Below, piece after piece: positions 29,030-38,819 of a DNA stretch of 64,000 bases. Made by a program: the position numbers and the translations under genes. The stretch covers positions 163,428 to 227,427 of the forward strand of contig NZ_CDBL01000055.1 of the NCBI RefSeq assembly GCF_000820005.1. Reading direction: 5' to 3'. Below the pieces are notes generated by a model. That model made no database searches. It was not told where the DNA came from and worked only from the letters and a program-made list of their open reading frames with translations. How positions within the stretch are numbered: position 1 is the stretch's first letter; each line of letters begins with the position of its first letter. Source of the DNA: Aeromonas piscicola (GTDB taxonomy: Bacteria; Pseudomonadota; Gammaproteobacteria; Enterobacterales; Aeromonadaceae).

Positions 29030-30460
29030 ATGTCACAGAATCAACAAGGTCAGCAGGCGCTGAAAGTGGGGCGTGACCCCAGGATGCTGCCGGAGTACGA
29101 GGCGCTGCGGGCTGAAATCAACAAGCTCAGCCATGCCTCTCGCCCCGAAGTGGACTGGCTCAAGATCCATCGGCTCGCCAGTCTTATCTTCGAAAAGCAT
29201 GGGGTGGATCTGCAGACCGCCATCTACTTCACCCTGGCACGCTCTCGCTTGCAGGGACTGAGCGGCTTCACCGAAGGCTGCGAGTTTCTCGCCAACCTGA
29301 TCGTCACCCAGTGGGAGAGCTTCTGGCCGCCGGTCCATCAGGAGCGGGCCCGCATCGAGATGCTGGACTGGTTCATTGCCCGCATTAGCGATGTCATTCG
29401 CCAGTACCAGATCAGCCACGAAGACAAGCGGCTGATCTACCGCTGCGAGCGGGCGCTGCAACTTATCAGCGAGAAGCTGCACAACGCGGGCTTAAGCCGC
29501 ATTCCCCGGGTCGAGAATCTGGTGCACTTCATCGAGGGCTACACCCATCTGTTCGACGAGACCGAGATCGTCATCGTCTCCGATGAGCCCGGCCTCAAGG
29601 AGGAGTTGCAGATCCCCCCCATGGTCTTCTTCAAATCCGACATGGAGAGCGATCACGGCGCCTCTGCCGGGGCGGCGACCCCGCACCTGCCTCAGGGCAG
29701 CATATTGGTGGGGCGTGAGAAGGGACAGATGAAGCCGACCGTGCTCAAGATTGAACAGCACCGCAAGCAGCGGCCCGCCTGGTTCTGGTTTGGCTGCGGT
29801 CTGCTCAGCTGCGCCCTGCCGGTGATGGGCTGGCTTGGCTGGCAACATCAGCAGCAGGAGAAAACCGTGGCGGCCCAGCGTCTGGTGCAGCCGGCCGCCG
29901 AGCTGCCGCGAGCACTCAGTTATGACGACATTCGCCAGGCGCGCATCGTGCTGGGGGAGCAGACCCTGCAGAGTATGGAGAGCGAACTGGTGGCCCGTTA
30001 TCAGAACCAGCTTGCCCGATTGGAGCAGGCCTCGCCGCTCTACTGGTATCGCTACGGCGAGGGGCTGCGCAACTCGTTGCTGATGCTCTATCCCGACTCG
30101 CTGGCGGTCAAGGCGCTGGACAAACAGTGGCAGACGCAGTTGGTCGGTCAGCAGGGGGATATCATCAGCGTGCCCACCTATCTGGATGCCCGCGCCGGGG
30201 TGGATGCCCTGCTCGATCAGTTGCTGGAGCTGGAGCGTCAGCGCAAGACGGTGACTATCTCCTACCTCAAATCCCAGCTCTACGAGGTGCAGAAGAACCT
30301 GATGCAGAACATCCCGTTCAGCCTGCGCCTCGGCGAGCTGGAGGCGAGAAAAGCCTCCCAGGAACCCATCACGGCAGCCGAATTGAAAAGCCTGGAAAAT
30401 GACCTGAAAGCGCTCAACATCCGGCTCTATCAGTTGCAGCAGGGCGCGGCCGGCAGTTGA
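29030..30460 (+). CDS. vasL: T6SS TssA-family membrane protein VasL
   Basis: A 476-residue protein with an N-terminal ImpA-type domain (DPRMLPEYEALRAEINKLS, TLARSRLQGLSGF, WESFWPPVHQERARIEMLDWF), one membrane segment near 252-270 (WFWFGCGLLSCALPVMGWLGW without Walker motifs) and a helical C-terminus. In V. cholerae-type systems VasL follows vasK (tssM), as here. It acts as a second TssA-like factor at the membrane complex. I chose ATG 29030 because the family sequence begins there; ATG 28988 is in frame and would add 14 residues encoded across the hairpin. It is the last gene of the core operon. Confidence 0.85.
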   Translation: MSQNQQGQQALKVGRDPRMLPEYEALRAEINKLSHASRPEVDWLKIHRLASLIFEKHGVDLQTAIYFTLARSRLQGLSGFTEGCEFLANLIVTQWESFWPPVHQERARIEMLDWFIARISDVIRQYQISHEDKRLIYRCERALQLISEKLHNAGLSRIPRVENLVHFIEGYTHLFDETEIVIVSDEPGLKEELQIPPMVFFKSDMESDHGASAGAATPHLPQGSILVGREKGQMKPTVLKIEQHRKQRPAWFWFGCGLLSCALPVMGWLGWQHQQQEKTVAAQRLVQPAAELPRALSYDDIRQARIVLGEQTLQSMESELVARYQNQLARLEQASPLYWYRYGEGLRNSLLMLYPDSLAVKALDKQWQTQLVGQQGDIISVPTYLDARAGVDALLDQLLELERQRKTVTISYLKSQLYEVQKNLMQNIPFSLRLGELEARKASQEPITAAELKSLENDLKALNIRLYQLQQGAAGS

Positions 30461-30633
30461 ACGTGCTGCCTTGAGCAATGAGTTGCGCAAGCGACAGCAA
30501 ATTTGACTGGCAGAGCAAGGTTTGCCGTGTCGCTTGCCCTGTCTTGCGCAATTCGTTGCAGCAACGCAGTCAAACTGTGTGAGTCGTCATCTCAATTCAC
30601 TGATTTTAAAGGTGATTAATGGCCGCTCAGTCA

Positions 30634-30649
30634 TGGCATGGAGGCTGCT
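30634..30649 (+). promoter_or_regulatory. Candidate sigma-54 promoter for the PAAR-vgrG-effector operon
   Basis: TGGCATG-GAGG-CTGCT has the invariant GG (30635-30636) and GC (30647-30648) separated by exactly 10 bases, and agrees with the TGGCACG-N4-TTGCW consensus except at two positions. A start near 30660 would leave a leader of about 90 bases before the PAAR gene. The sigma-54 activator VasH is encoded in the adjacent core operon, which supports the call. No other strong promoter is evident in the 291-base gap 30461-30751. Confidence 0.65.
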
Positions 30650-30751
30650 GGGTTGTTACCCCTGCTGTATCTGCGCACCGGTTCATGATGGTGAGCCTGC
30701 GCCATGGCGGGAGCCCCAACGGCGGCCCCCTTGCCCACACGGAGAATTCAT

Positions 30752-31039
30752 ATGTGCCCTTCTATTGCATTGCTCGGTGACATTGGCACCGACCACGATG
30801 GGTTCCACCCATCCCCCGTGATTGCCGCGAGCCCCGATGTGTTCCTCGATGGCAAACCGGTGGCCCGGCAGGGTGATCCGCTGGCCCCTCACGTCAAACC
30901 CAACAATCCTCCCCATCCGCGCAGCATCTCGGGGGGCGTCGGCTCCGTCTTGGTCAACGGCAAACCCATCGCCGTGACCGGCACCGCCATCGGTTGCGGT
31001 GGTGTTGTGATTGGCTCGGGCAGCGGACAGGCAGGATAA
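30752..31039 (+). CDS. PAAR-domain spike-tip protein
   Basis: A 95-residue PAAR protein. It forms the sharp tip that sits on the VgrG trimer and can carry effectors. Typical are the [19 protein letters not shown] and [18 protein letters not shown] repeats, with Cys and His residues placed to bind the tip metal (H-x-K-P, IGCGG). It has no fused effector domain. GGAG lies 7 bases before the ATG. vgrG starts 11 bases after its stop, so they share an operon. Confidence 0.95.
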   Translation: MCPSIALLGDIGTDHDGFHPSPVIAASPDVFLDGKPVARQGDPLAPHVKPNNPPHPRSISGGVGSVLVNGKPIAVTGTAIGCGGVVIGSGSGQAG

Positions 31040-31050
31040 GGAACAGCGTT

Positions 31051-33099
31051 ATGGCAGACAGCACAGGATTACAATTTACCGTCAAGGTGGGGGCGCTGCC
31101 CGAGAGCACCTTCGTGGTGGCCGAGTTTGCGTTGGAAGAGGCGCTGAACGGACCGTTCCAGCTGCGCTTGGAATTGGCGAGCCCAGAGCCCGACGTCGAC
31201 TTTGGCGCCGTGCTGGACCAGCCGTGCGAACTGCTGGTGTGGTACAACGGCGAGTTGCAGCGGCGGGTGTGTGGTGTGGTCAGTGATTTTGCGCAAGGGG
31301 ACAGCGGCTTTCGCCGTACCCGCTACCAGCTCATGGTGCAGCCTGCGCTGTGGCGACTGGGCCTGCGCCACAATTCCCGCATCTTCCAGGCGCAAAAGCC
31401 TGACGAAATCCTCTCCATCCTGCTGCAAGAGCACGGCATCACCGACTACGCCTTCGCGCTCAAGAATGAGCACGCCCAGCGTGAATACTGCGTTCAGTAT
31501 CGTGAGACCGACCTCGATTTCGTCAATCGCCTTGCTGCCGAAGACGGGCTGTTCTACTTCCATGAGTTTGAAGCGGGCAAACACCGCATCGTGTTTGCCG
31601 ACGATGCGGCTGCATTAACAGCCGGCCCCGCGCTCTTCTTCAACCTCGGCAACCGCTCGCTGGAGCAGGGAGCCTATGTGCGCCAGTTCCACTACCGCGA
31701 GGCGGTACGTCCCTCGGATGTGGAGCTGAAAGACTACAGCTTCAAGACCCCGGCTTATGGGTTATCCCACAAAAAACAGGGGAGCGAGCTGGAGCACCAG
31801 CGCGATACTTACCAGCACTTCGACTACCCCGGCCGCTATAAGCAGGACGGCAGCGGCAAGGCGTTTGCCCAGCACAGACTCGATGCGCTGCGCAATGACG
31901 CAGTGGCAGGCAGCGGCAAGTCCAACAGCGCGGCCCTGCTGCCGGGCCAGTATTTTTCGCTGACCGAGCACCCGAACGGCAGTCTGAATACCGACTGGCA
32001 AATCGTGCGCATCAGCCACACCGGCTTGCAGCCGCAGGCGCTGGAAGAGGAGGGGGGCAGTGGCCCCACCGTCTACCACAACGCATTTGATGTGGTCAAA
32101 GCCAGCACCAGCTGGCGGGCGCGCATCGGCAGCCCGCAAGCGCCTTACAAGCCCATGGTGGACGGTCCGCAAATCGCCGTGGTGGTGGGCCCCGAGGGGG
32201 AAGAGATTTATTGCGACGAGCATGGCCGGGTGAAACTGCAATTCCCCTGGGACAGATATGGCAGTTCCAACGACCAGAGCTCCTGCTGGGTACGCGTATC
32301 CCAAGGCTGGGCCGGCGGCCAATACGGCATGATGGCGATTCCACGCATCGGCCATGAAGTTATCGTCTCATTTCTGGAAGGGGACCCGGACCAGCCCATC
32401 GTCACCGGCCGTACCTTCCACGCCACCAACCGACCACCCTACGAGTTGCCTGCCAACAAGACCCGTACTGTGCTGCGCACCGAAACCCACCAGGGGGAGG
32501 GTTTCAACGAGCTGCGCTTTGAAGACCAGGCTGGGCAGGAAGAGATTTATATCCACGGTCAGAAAGACCTGAACGTGCTCATCGAAAACGATGCCGCCTG
32601 GCACATCAAGCACGACCAGCACACCGACATCGACAACGAGCGGGTGACTCGCATCAAGGCCAATGACCACCTGACGGTGGAGGGGGAGAGGCGTGACCAG
32701 GTCAAGGCGGACTATTCCCTCACCGTCGATGCCTCCATGCATCAGAAGCTGGGCCAGTCGCTGCTGGTGGAGGCCGGGCAGGAAGTGCATATCAAGGTAG
32801 GCGACAAGCTGGTACTGGAGGCAGGCTCCGAGATCACCCTCAAGGGGGGCGGCAGCTTTGTGAAAGTTGACCCGAGCGGCATCAAGCTGGTCGGCCCCGC
32901 CATCAAGCTCAACGCCGGCGGCAGCGCAGGGTCAGGATCCGGCTGGGGTGGCAAGGCTCCCGTGGTGCCCAAGGGGGTGGAAGTGGTCAAGGCTCCCGAG
33001 CTGGTTGAGATCATCAAGGCCATCCCCACCGAGAAGGCGATGGAGGCACTGCTCAAGGAGCAAGGGCCTACGCAGACCTTCTTTGTGCCATCCCGCTAA
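31051..33099 (+). CDS. vgrG: VgrG spike protein
   Basis: A 682-residue VgrG. The gp27-like part ([15 protein letters not shown] to around 380) is followed by a gp5-like OB fold ([47 protein letters not shown]) and a beta-helix needle ending with [16 protein letters not shown]. The roughly 50-residue tail ([24 protein letters not shown] split over its length) is unlike that of the other VgrG and probably selects the effector encoded next. No fused toxin domain is present. ATG 31051 has AAGGA 9 bases upstream; upstream starts fall inside the PAAR gene. Confidence 0.97.
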   Translation: MADSTGLQFTVKVGALPESTFVVAEFALEEALNGPFQLRLELASPEPDVDFGAVLDQPCELLVWYNGELQRRVCGVVSDFAQGDSGFRRTRYQLMVQPALWRLGLRHNSRIFQAQKPDEILSILLQEHGITDYAFALKNEHAQREYCVQYRETDLDFVNRLAAEDGLFYFHEFEAGKHRIVFADDAAALTAGPALFFNLGNRSLEQGAYVRQFHYREAVRPSDVELKDYSFKTPAYGLSHKKQGSELEHQRDTYQHFDYPGRYKQDGSGKAFAQHRLDALRNDAVAGSGKSNSAALLPGQYFSLTEHPNGSLNTDWQIVRISHTGLQPQALEEEGGSGPTVYHNAFDVVKASTSWRARIGSPQAPYKPMVDGPQIAVVVGPEGEEIYCDEHGRVKLQFPWDRYGSSNDQSSCWVRVSQGWAGGQYGMMAIPRIGHEVIVSFLEGDPDQPIVTGRTFHATNRPPYELPANKTRTVLRTETHQGEGFNELRFEDQAGQEEIYIHGQKDLNVLIENDAAWHIKHDQHTDIDNERVTRIKANDHLTVEGERRDQVKADYSLTVDASMHQKLGQSLLVEAGQEVHIKVGDKLVLEAGSEITLKGGGSFVKVDPSGIKLVGPAIKLNAGGSAGSGSGWGGKAPVVPKGVEVVKAPELVEIIKAIPTEKAMEALLKEQGPTQTFFVPSR

Positions 33100-33137
33100 G
33101 GGCCATAGTTCGTACGATTACGAGTGAAAAGAAGAAG

Positions 33138-35753
33138 ATGAAAATCTTATATCCAATGCAAGTGGGCGGCGGTGACGCTCCCAAAGAGGTTGCCTCACTT
33201 GAAGAATTTATCGGCAAGCTCAATGGTGAGCCGGGTGGCACCTTCCTGCTTGGCGGCAACCGTATCTGGCATGGCGGCATTCATTTAAGCGACAAGGGAG
33301 GCTGGCATCCACAAGGCGCAGTGCGAGCTATTACCGATGGAGAGATTGTGGCCTACCGTATCGCCTCTGCGCCAGCAGCTGTGAAGCTGGAGCCGGAGGA
33401 GGGGAAACCAGGTGAGGCAATTACCCTGCATACCTCCCCTTCATTTTGTCTGATCCGTCATGTCTATGAAGCCACAGAAGAAATTTCCGGACAGCAGCAG
33501 CCAAAGCGAAATGCTCTGACCTTTTATTGCCTCTATATGCATATTGCCTGCAAAAACGCTTATCAGGGTGAGCCTGAACGTCATGTGCTGACAGGGAGCG
33601 GTGTCGCTATATATAAGGCCACTGCAAGTCTGCAGTTTCAGAAAGAGGACAAGCTGGGTACGGCTCGCAAGGGGGCTGAAGTTACCTTGATTGGAGCGCC
33701 ATCAGAGCGGATTAATCTGAATAATGAACCTTATTCTTACCAGCTAGTCAGTTATTCGACTCCAAAGGGCGATGATCCGTCAGCGTTTTATGTGGCTTCA
33801 CAATTTATCAAGGAAGAACGCAAGATTGAGCCCGATTGGATGATGGCCAAGCAAGATATTCCTTCTCTCTATCCGATCAGTCGCAACAGCTATCTGCGTA
33901 AAAGTAAAGATCAGGGTGAAGCTGTGACTGCGGGATTGCCAAAAACAAGCAAAGTCGCACGAACCACAACTCAGCCAGTCGTATTTTCCAATATGAAAGA
34001 GTATCTCGAGATTGAGGTCTGGGAGGTTGCCCAAGGCAAGCTGACCGATGGTAAAGGGAATGTTGTACCCAATGCCTCGAAAGGTGATCGTTATTGGGTT
34101 GCCAAAGAGATGCTGGGTCAACCCAGCGATGCCGTTCGGCATACTCCCATTGTTTACGACAAAGTGGAGCTGCGACATAGCAATCCCATTCCGGTCAAGG
34201 ACGGTGAGGTGGTCGGCCATTGGGGGGAGCATGAGACACCGAAACCGACGGCCAATGGTTTTGTTCTCAATGAAGATCGTAAAGCAATACATATGGAGAT
34301 ATTTGTCGCAGAGAGTGACAAGGAGGTTCTTGGTAAATGCATCAGCAATGAAGGGAAGTTGGTCAAGGGACAAGAGTATTTGCTGCTCAAAGAGGGGGAG
34401 CAGGCAGATACTTATAAGTTGACCAAGGAGAATAATAAAGTCGGTTACAGCAAGGTGGGAGTCTTTGGCCCGCAGGAGGTTCCCAAACCGATAAATACTC
34501 AGGATATCGTGACCCATGGTGCCGACAAATTTGTGAAGGTGGCCGAAGATCAGCATGTCCTTATCAGTGGTGATACCCAATTGGTTAGCCAACATGAGTG
34601 GGCCAGGCTGGGTGTGACATTGGTTGATGGTGGCTCGGATCCCGACGGATTCCTGGACAAGGCTGACACTGACGGCAAGGAGGGGGGAGACTTTTTCAGC
34701 ACCCTTTACGAAGAGCTGGTGACAGATCGGGATGGCGATGGCAGTATCAGTGCCGATGAAATCAAGGCGGCGATGGCTGAGAGAATGGTTGCAGACAAAG
34801 TGCGAAAGCTGTTTATCAAGCACGAAAGTGAATGGGTAAAGCGCAATACGTGGCCAAGGCTCGAGCAAGAGCTGAAAAATATGCCCAACCTATGCAAATA
34901 CGTACTGGAAGTCACCAATAAGATGGCCTGGATAGAAGAGGCTGCTGCTGTGGTGGGTGATACCAAGCCTTGGTTTATTCATCCTGCGGGGATGATGGGG
35001 TTGGTGATGGATATTAAAGGACGTGACCTTATCACTCTAGAGATGGTTTTTGCAGCTAATCTTAATCAAGATAAATCTAGCTGTGAGGCCATACTTCCAT
35101 ACCTGAATGAATATGCCAAGACTTATGGTATGAAAGAAGAAAGAGCCATAGCTCATTTTTTATCCCAAGTAGGTCATGAGTCAAACTTTAAGCCTGTAGG
35201 TGAGAATCTTCGTTATAACCCTAAAGGCATGCGGAAAATTTTTGGGTGTAAAGGGGGATCTAAAAACTACGACCCTATATTAGATGATGCAAAGGAGGGA
35301 AGGTTAAGACCGAAGTTGTGGACTCATGAGAGCGATTATGCATTCAATCCTGTGGCTTTAGGAAACTATGTCTACGCCAACAGGCCGGGAAGTAGAAACG
35401 GTGATGAGAATTCTGGTGATGGATATAAATATCGAGGCAGAGGTTTGATTCAAATAACACACAAGGATGCGTACATAAAATTCACAGAAGCTCATAATGC
35501 AGCAAACCCCTCAGACCAAAAAGACTTTTTGGCTTCACCAGATGACATACTGACACTTCGATATGCTGCATCATCTGCATACTTTTTTTGGTTTATATAC
35601 AAAAAAGGCTTTAATTTGCATTCAACTGCATGCACAGGGACTGTCAAAGAGGTTACAAAAATTGTAAATGGGGGGGATGCTGGTTATGCAGATAGATTAA
35701 AGAGGTTTAATGCAGTTGCGGCAGTTATCGGTATTGATGGGGCGAGAGAGTGA
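33138..35753 (+). CDS. Bifunctional peptidoglycan-targeting T6SS effector (M23-like plus GH19 lysozyme)
   Basis: An 871-residue protein directly after vgrG. Residues 30-150 look like a degenerate M23/LytM fold (IWHGGIHLSDKGG, AVRAITDGEIVAYR, LYMHIA). The middle has SH3-like beta segments. A perfect 12-residue EF-hand loop, DRDGDGSISADE, sits at 530-541, with a degenerate one just before. The C-terminal domain (about 640-871) is GH19 lysozyme/chitinase-like: VGHESNF with the likely catalytic Glu681, then YRGRGLIQITHKDAY and VTKIVNGGDAGYADR. It should cleave the cell wall of a target cell. From memory it resembles the amidase-lysozyme effector TseP of A. dhakensis; I cannot verify this. Base composition becomes AT-rich from about 35030, the start of the lysozyme domain. 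Confidence 0.85.
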   Translation: MKILYPMQVGGGDAPKEVASLEEFIGKLNGEPGGTFLLGGNRIWHGGIHLSDKGGWHPQGAVRAITDGEIVAYRIASAPAAVKLEPEEGKPGEAITLHTSPSFCLIRHVYEATEEISGQQQPKRNALTFYCLYMHIACKNAYQGEPERHVLTGSGVAIYKATASLQFQKEDKLGTARKGAEVTLIGAPSERINLNNEPYSYQLVSYSTPKGDDPSAFYVASQFIKEERKIEPDWMMAKQDIPSLYPISRNSYLRKSKDQGEAVTAGLPKTSKVARTTTQPVVFSNMKEYLEIEVWEVAQGKLTDGKGNVVPNASKGDRYWVAKEMLGQPSDAVRHTPIVYDKVELRHSNPIPVKDGEVVGHWGEHETPKPTANGFVLNEDRKAIHMEIFVAESDKEVLGKCISNEGKLVKGQEYLLLKEGEQADTYKLTKENNKVGYSKVGVFGPQEVPKPINTQDIVTHGADKFVKVAEDQHVLISGDTQLVSQHEWARLGVTLVDGGSDPDGFLDKADTDGKEGGDFFSTLYEELVTDRDGDGSISADEIKAAMAERMVADKVRKLFIKHESEWVKRNTWPRLEQELKNMPNLCKYVLEVTNKMAWIEEAAAVVGDTKPWFIHPAGMMGLVMDIKGRDLITLEMVFAANLNQDKSSCEAILPYLNEYAKTYGMKEERAIAHFLSQVGHESNFKPVGENLRYNPKGMRKIFGCKGGSKNYDPILDDAKEGRLRPKLWTHESDYAFNPVALGNYVYANRPGSRNGDENSGDGYKYRGRGLIQITHKDAYIKFTEAHNAANPSDQKDFLASPDDILTLRYAASSAYFFWFIYKKGFNLHSTACTGTVKEVTKIVNGGDAGYADRLKRFNAVAAVIGIDGARE

Positions 35754-35920
35754 GCCAAAACCATATATGTTGGTTGATTTGCAAGCAGCCTTGACGCGCC
35801 TTGAACTGATTGTTCTCTTTTGGGTCTGCTTTCGTGTTTTTTGTGTGGGGTGGTTCGAAAATATTTACGATCTAATCCTATAGGTATTGATAATGGTGAG
35901 TTAAAAATTGTGAGGTTATA

Positions 35921-36409
35921 ATGAGAAAGTATGATTTTTTATTTTTAATTTTTCTGTTTCTTTCTTTCTTTGTGAATGCGGCTGATATTATTCAAGGGCC
36001 CTATAGGATAAGTAATGATACAGCGAGCGTTCAAATTGAGAAAAAAGATGACATAAACTGTCCATTATCTATGGTCATTTATGATGCGCCATCATATTAT
36101 GAGCTGGATAAAATATGTGAGAACGGCGATTACCCGAATATTAGGAGCGTTTTTTTCTTTACTCTGAAAGGTGTGAGTCATATAGGAACTATAGTTTCAT
36201 GGCATAGTAAGCATCAGGCAGAAGGGATTGATGAGACAAATTTTGAAGTTAAGATTTATAAAAAGAACGCTGGTGGAGAATATGCTTTTGACAAAGTAAA
36301 GACTTTGGATCCAGCTTTAAGTGGTACAGAGGATGGGGCTGGTGATGGAACATATAAGTTTAACAATGCAATATCGGTAAAGAAGTATATGAAAGAAAAA
36401 TATGGTTAA
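35921..36409 (+). CDS. Predicted periplasmic immunity protein for the cell-wall effector
   Basis: A 162-residue protein with a clear Sec signal peptide (KYDFLFLIFLFLSFFVNAA), so the mature form is periplasmic, where a lysozyme effector acts. The rest is beta-rich with two cysteines (INCPLSM, DKICENG). I do not recognise the family. The call comes from location, export and low GC content shared with the effector's C-terminal domain. It starts at ATG 35921 with GAGG 7 bases upstream. It is separated from the effector by 167 bases, which may hold a separate promoter and allow constitutive protection. Confidence 0.7.
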   Translation: MRKYDFLFLIFLFLSFFVNAADIIQGPYRISNDTASVQIEKKDDINCPLSMVIYDAPSYYELDKICENGDYPNIRSVFFFTLKGVSHIGTIVSWHSKHQAEGIDETNFEVKIYKKNAGGEYAFDKVKTLDPALSGTEDGAGDGTYKFNNAISVKKYMKEKYG

Positions 36410-36446
36410 GAATTTGGTAAGATGTGTATAGATCTAGTTATCACCT

Positions 36447-36475
36447 GACACCGGCCTCAAACCGGTGTCTTGTTT
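36447..36475 (+). terminator. Terminator after the immunity gene
   Basis: An 8-bp perfect stem (GACACCGG at 36447-36454, complement at 36462-36469) with a 7-base loop is followed by TTGTTT. It closes the right effector module. Confidence 0.75.
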
Positions 36476-37045
36476 ACGCTACTTTAGTGCGCACCTCCTT
36501 CGGTATCAATTTCAGACCCTTCTTGAACATGCTGTAGGGGTTTGCCCCCCCCATCCGGCCCTGTGGCTGCTGGGTGTTGTAGTGCTCAAGGTTGCTGTCC
36601 AGGTCTGTCTGCATCTGCCCCATTGACTCATACCAAGTTCTCCTCCCCTTGATACGGAAGTGTTCATCGAGCAAGGTTCAATGCAGCCGCTCGATAAGCC
36701 CGTTGCTCTGCGGTCTGCGCACCTTGGTTGTCCGGTGCTCAATCTCCTCCAGGTGCAGTAACAGCTCATAGGGATGATGGTCAGGGTGCCAGTAGAACCC
36801 ACGACAGTTGTCTGACAGGACGGTATAAACCTGTGTTTGATGAGCTTCGAAGAACGGCAGTGTCGTTTCATTGAGCACATGGACTGAGGTGACTGGCAGC
36901 TTGCTGGTGTAGAGCCGTCCCCGGGCGTGGCTGCTGTAGCAGTCCAGCACGGTTTGCAGATACACCTTGCCAACCCCTTGAGCTTGCTGATGAAGAAGGT
37001 GTCGACCGTCACCAGTTTTTCGGTGTAGTGGATTTCTAGCTGGCG
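36474..37045 (-). pseudogene. IS481-family transposase remnant
   Basis: On the minus strand the fragment reads TEKLVTVDTFFISKLKG, then in another frame YLQTVLDCYSSHARGRLYTSK, VLSDNCRGFYW and HRTTKVRRPQSNGLIERLH, then after a stop LDEHFRIKGRRTWYESM and the C-terminal EHYNTQQPQ. This is the DDE domain and C-terminus of an IS481-type transposase. The N-terminal half is missing, there is a frameshift near 36965 and a stop near 36676. I cannot define the terminal inverted repeats. It lies between the T6SS effector module and the tRNA genes. Confidence 0.8.
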
Positions 37046-37323
37046 TTTTCGAAACTACGGACTGAAGTGTTTGAACAGGTGAATTTGCTCATCGTTAAGC
37101 TCAATCGCCTATTCCCGATGGTTTATGCGAGGTGTAACAAGCGGTTGAGTTTAGAGAGCGAATGCACGCCACAGACACGGCCAGCACCGACGCTGATGCC
37201 TTTTAGGGTAAGCACCTGTGAGACCCGTAGCGGGCATTTTTACAGGCAACCGTCAGGACACAAGGAGGCGATTTATTTCTACTGGACTTAGATAGGAGCG
37301 GGAGTTTTTGAAAGCAGTAAAAT
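37046..37323. other. Gene-poor stretch between IS remnant and tRNA-His
   Basis: No convincing gene in 278 bases. A 74-codon frame (37067-37291) has no family features that I recognise. It may be further insertion-sequence debris. Confidence 0.4.
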
Positions 37324-37400
37324 TGGGGTGGCTGATGGGGCTCGAACCCACGACAACCGGAATCACAATCCGGGACTCTACCAACTGAGCTACAGCCACC
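37324..37400 (-). tRNA. tRNA-His (GTG anticodon)
   Basis: 77 bases on the minus strand starting GGTGGCTGTAGCTCAGTTGG, with the extra 5' G typical of tRNA-His, anticodon GTG in the GGATTGTGATTCC arm, a GGGTTCGAGCC T-arm and an encoded CCA. It is the last gene of a three-tRNA operon. Confidence 0.97.
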
Positions 37401-37451
37401 ACTGAAAATTTCCATTAATAGCATCCATCCCGGGGAGAGAGGATTCATTAA

Positions 37452-37528
<77 letters not shown>

Positions 37529-37565
37529 TCTGTATCGATCAGCCAAGGTGGCTCATCGATGAACT

Positions 37566-37642
<77 letters not shown>

Positions 37643-37694
37643 AAAATTTCTTGTCCAGCATACCGATACCGGCGGTACTGGGCAACGGGCGGGC

Positions 37695-37724
37695 ATCATA
37701 CCCAAGCGGGAAAGGCAGCGTCAA
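37695..37724 (-). promoter_or_regulatory. Promoter of the tRNA operon
   Basis: On the minus strand TTGACG and TATGAT are separated by 18 bases, followed by a GC-rich discriminator (GCCCGCCCG) of the kind found at stringently controlled tRNA promoters. Confidence 0.7.
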
Positions 37725-37845
37725 CGTATTTTTCCGCTAGTAAATTCAAGTGCCTACTTATTGCCCGCCCAGCGAGCGCTGCTAACACCCGCGCCAAAAA
37801 AATGCGACAATGCGCGGCAGTTGAACATATGGTGAGTGAAGAACG

Positions 37846-38700
37846 ATGTCTGCCAAAATCATTGATGGAAAACAGGTTGCGCAAACGATTCGCAATCAGG
37901 TTGCAGCGCAAGTCCAACAGCGGTTGGCACAAGGGAAACGGGCGCCAGGTCTGGCGGTGATCCTGGTCGGGGTGGATCCGGCGTCTCAGGTCTATGTCGG
38001 CAGCAAGCGCCGCGCCTGTGAAGAGGTAGGGTTTATCTCCCGCTCTTATGACCTGAGCGCGACGGCGAGTCAGGAAGAGCTGCTTGCCCTGATCGACCGG
38101 CTCAATGATGATGCGGACGTAGACGGCATTCTGGTGCAACTGCCGCTGCCGGCCCATTGTGATACGACCCAGGTGCTGGAGCGTATTCGTCCCGACAAGG
38201 ATGTGGATGGCTTCCACCCGTACAACGTGGGCCGTCTGGCGCAACGTATTCCGGCGCTGCGCCCCTGTACGCCCAAGGGCATCATGACGCTGATTGAGGC
38301 TACGGGTGTCAAGACACACGGCCTGCATGCGGTAGTGGTCGGGGCATCCAATATTGTGGGGCGCCCGATGACGCTGGAGCTGCTGCTGGCCGGCTGTACC
38401 ACGACCACCTGTCACCGCTTCACTCAGGATCTGGAAGATCAGGTGCGTCGCGCCGACTTGCTGGTCGTGGCCGTGGGCAAACCGAACTTCATTCCGGGGG
38501 AATGGATCAAGCCGGGGGCCCTGGTGATCGACGTGGGCATCAATCGTCTGGCCGACGGTTCTCTGGTGGGGGATGTGGAGTTCGAGACGGCGCGTAATCA
38601 CGCTTCCTTCATCACACCGGTTCCGGGGGGCGTTGGTCCCATGACGGTTGCTAGCCTGATGGAAAACACCCTGAGCGCCTGTCAGGACTACCACGACTAA
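37846..38700 (+). CDS. folD: Bifunctional methylene-THF dehydrogenase/cyclohydrolase FolD
   Basis: A 284-residue enzyme of one-carbon metabolism. It oxidises 5,10-methylene-tetrahydrofolate with NADP and hydrolyses the methenyl product to 10-formyl-THF. Conserved stretches are [22 protein letters not shown] (with the catalytic Tyr and Lys), [23 protein letters not shown] and the nucleotide-binding [13 protein letters not shown], ending [13 protein letters not shown]. It is monocistronic, divergent from the tRNA operon, and ends at a shared strong terminator. Confidence 0.98.
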   Translation: MSAKIIDGKQVAQTIRNQVAAQVQQRLAQGKRAPGLAVILVGVDPASQVYVGSKRRACEEVGFISRSYDLSATASQEELLALIDRLNDDADVDGILVQLPLPAHCDTTQVLERIRPDKDVDGFHPYNVGRLAQRIPALRPCTPKGIMTLIEATGVKTHGLHAVVVGASNIVGRPMTLELLLAGCTTTTCHRFTQDLEDQVRRADLLVVAVGKPNFIPGEWIKPGALVIDVGINRLADGSLVGDVEFETARNHASFITPVPGGVGPMTVASLMENTLSACQDYHD

Positions 38701-38764
38701 GCCCTGTGATGGTCGATGAGGCCTGCGTCTGACGGGCTTCACGCTTGCAATCGCTCCCCGCAAT

Positions 38765-38801
38765 AAAAAACCCGGCGACCTTGCGGTTAGCCGGGTTTTT
38801 T
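38765..38801. terminator. Bidirectional terminator between folD and cspD
   Basis: AAAAAACCCGGC and GCCGGGTTTTTT flank a 13-base loop. T-runs on both sides serve convergent folD (+) and cspD (-). Confidence 0.9.
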
Positions 38802-38819
38802 ATTTATCCAGTTCGACTC

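Noticed and set aside
37067..37291. A 74-codon plus-strand frame beside tRNA-His
   Set aside because: No ribosome site, no recognisable family and biased composition; treated as debris.
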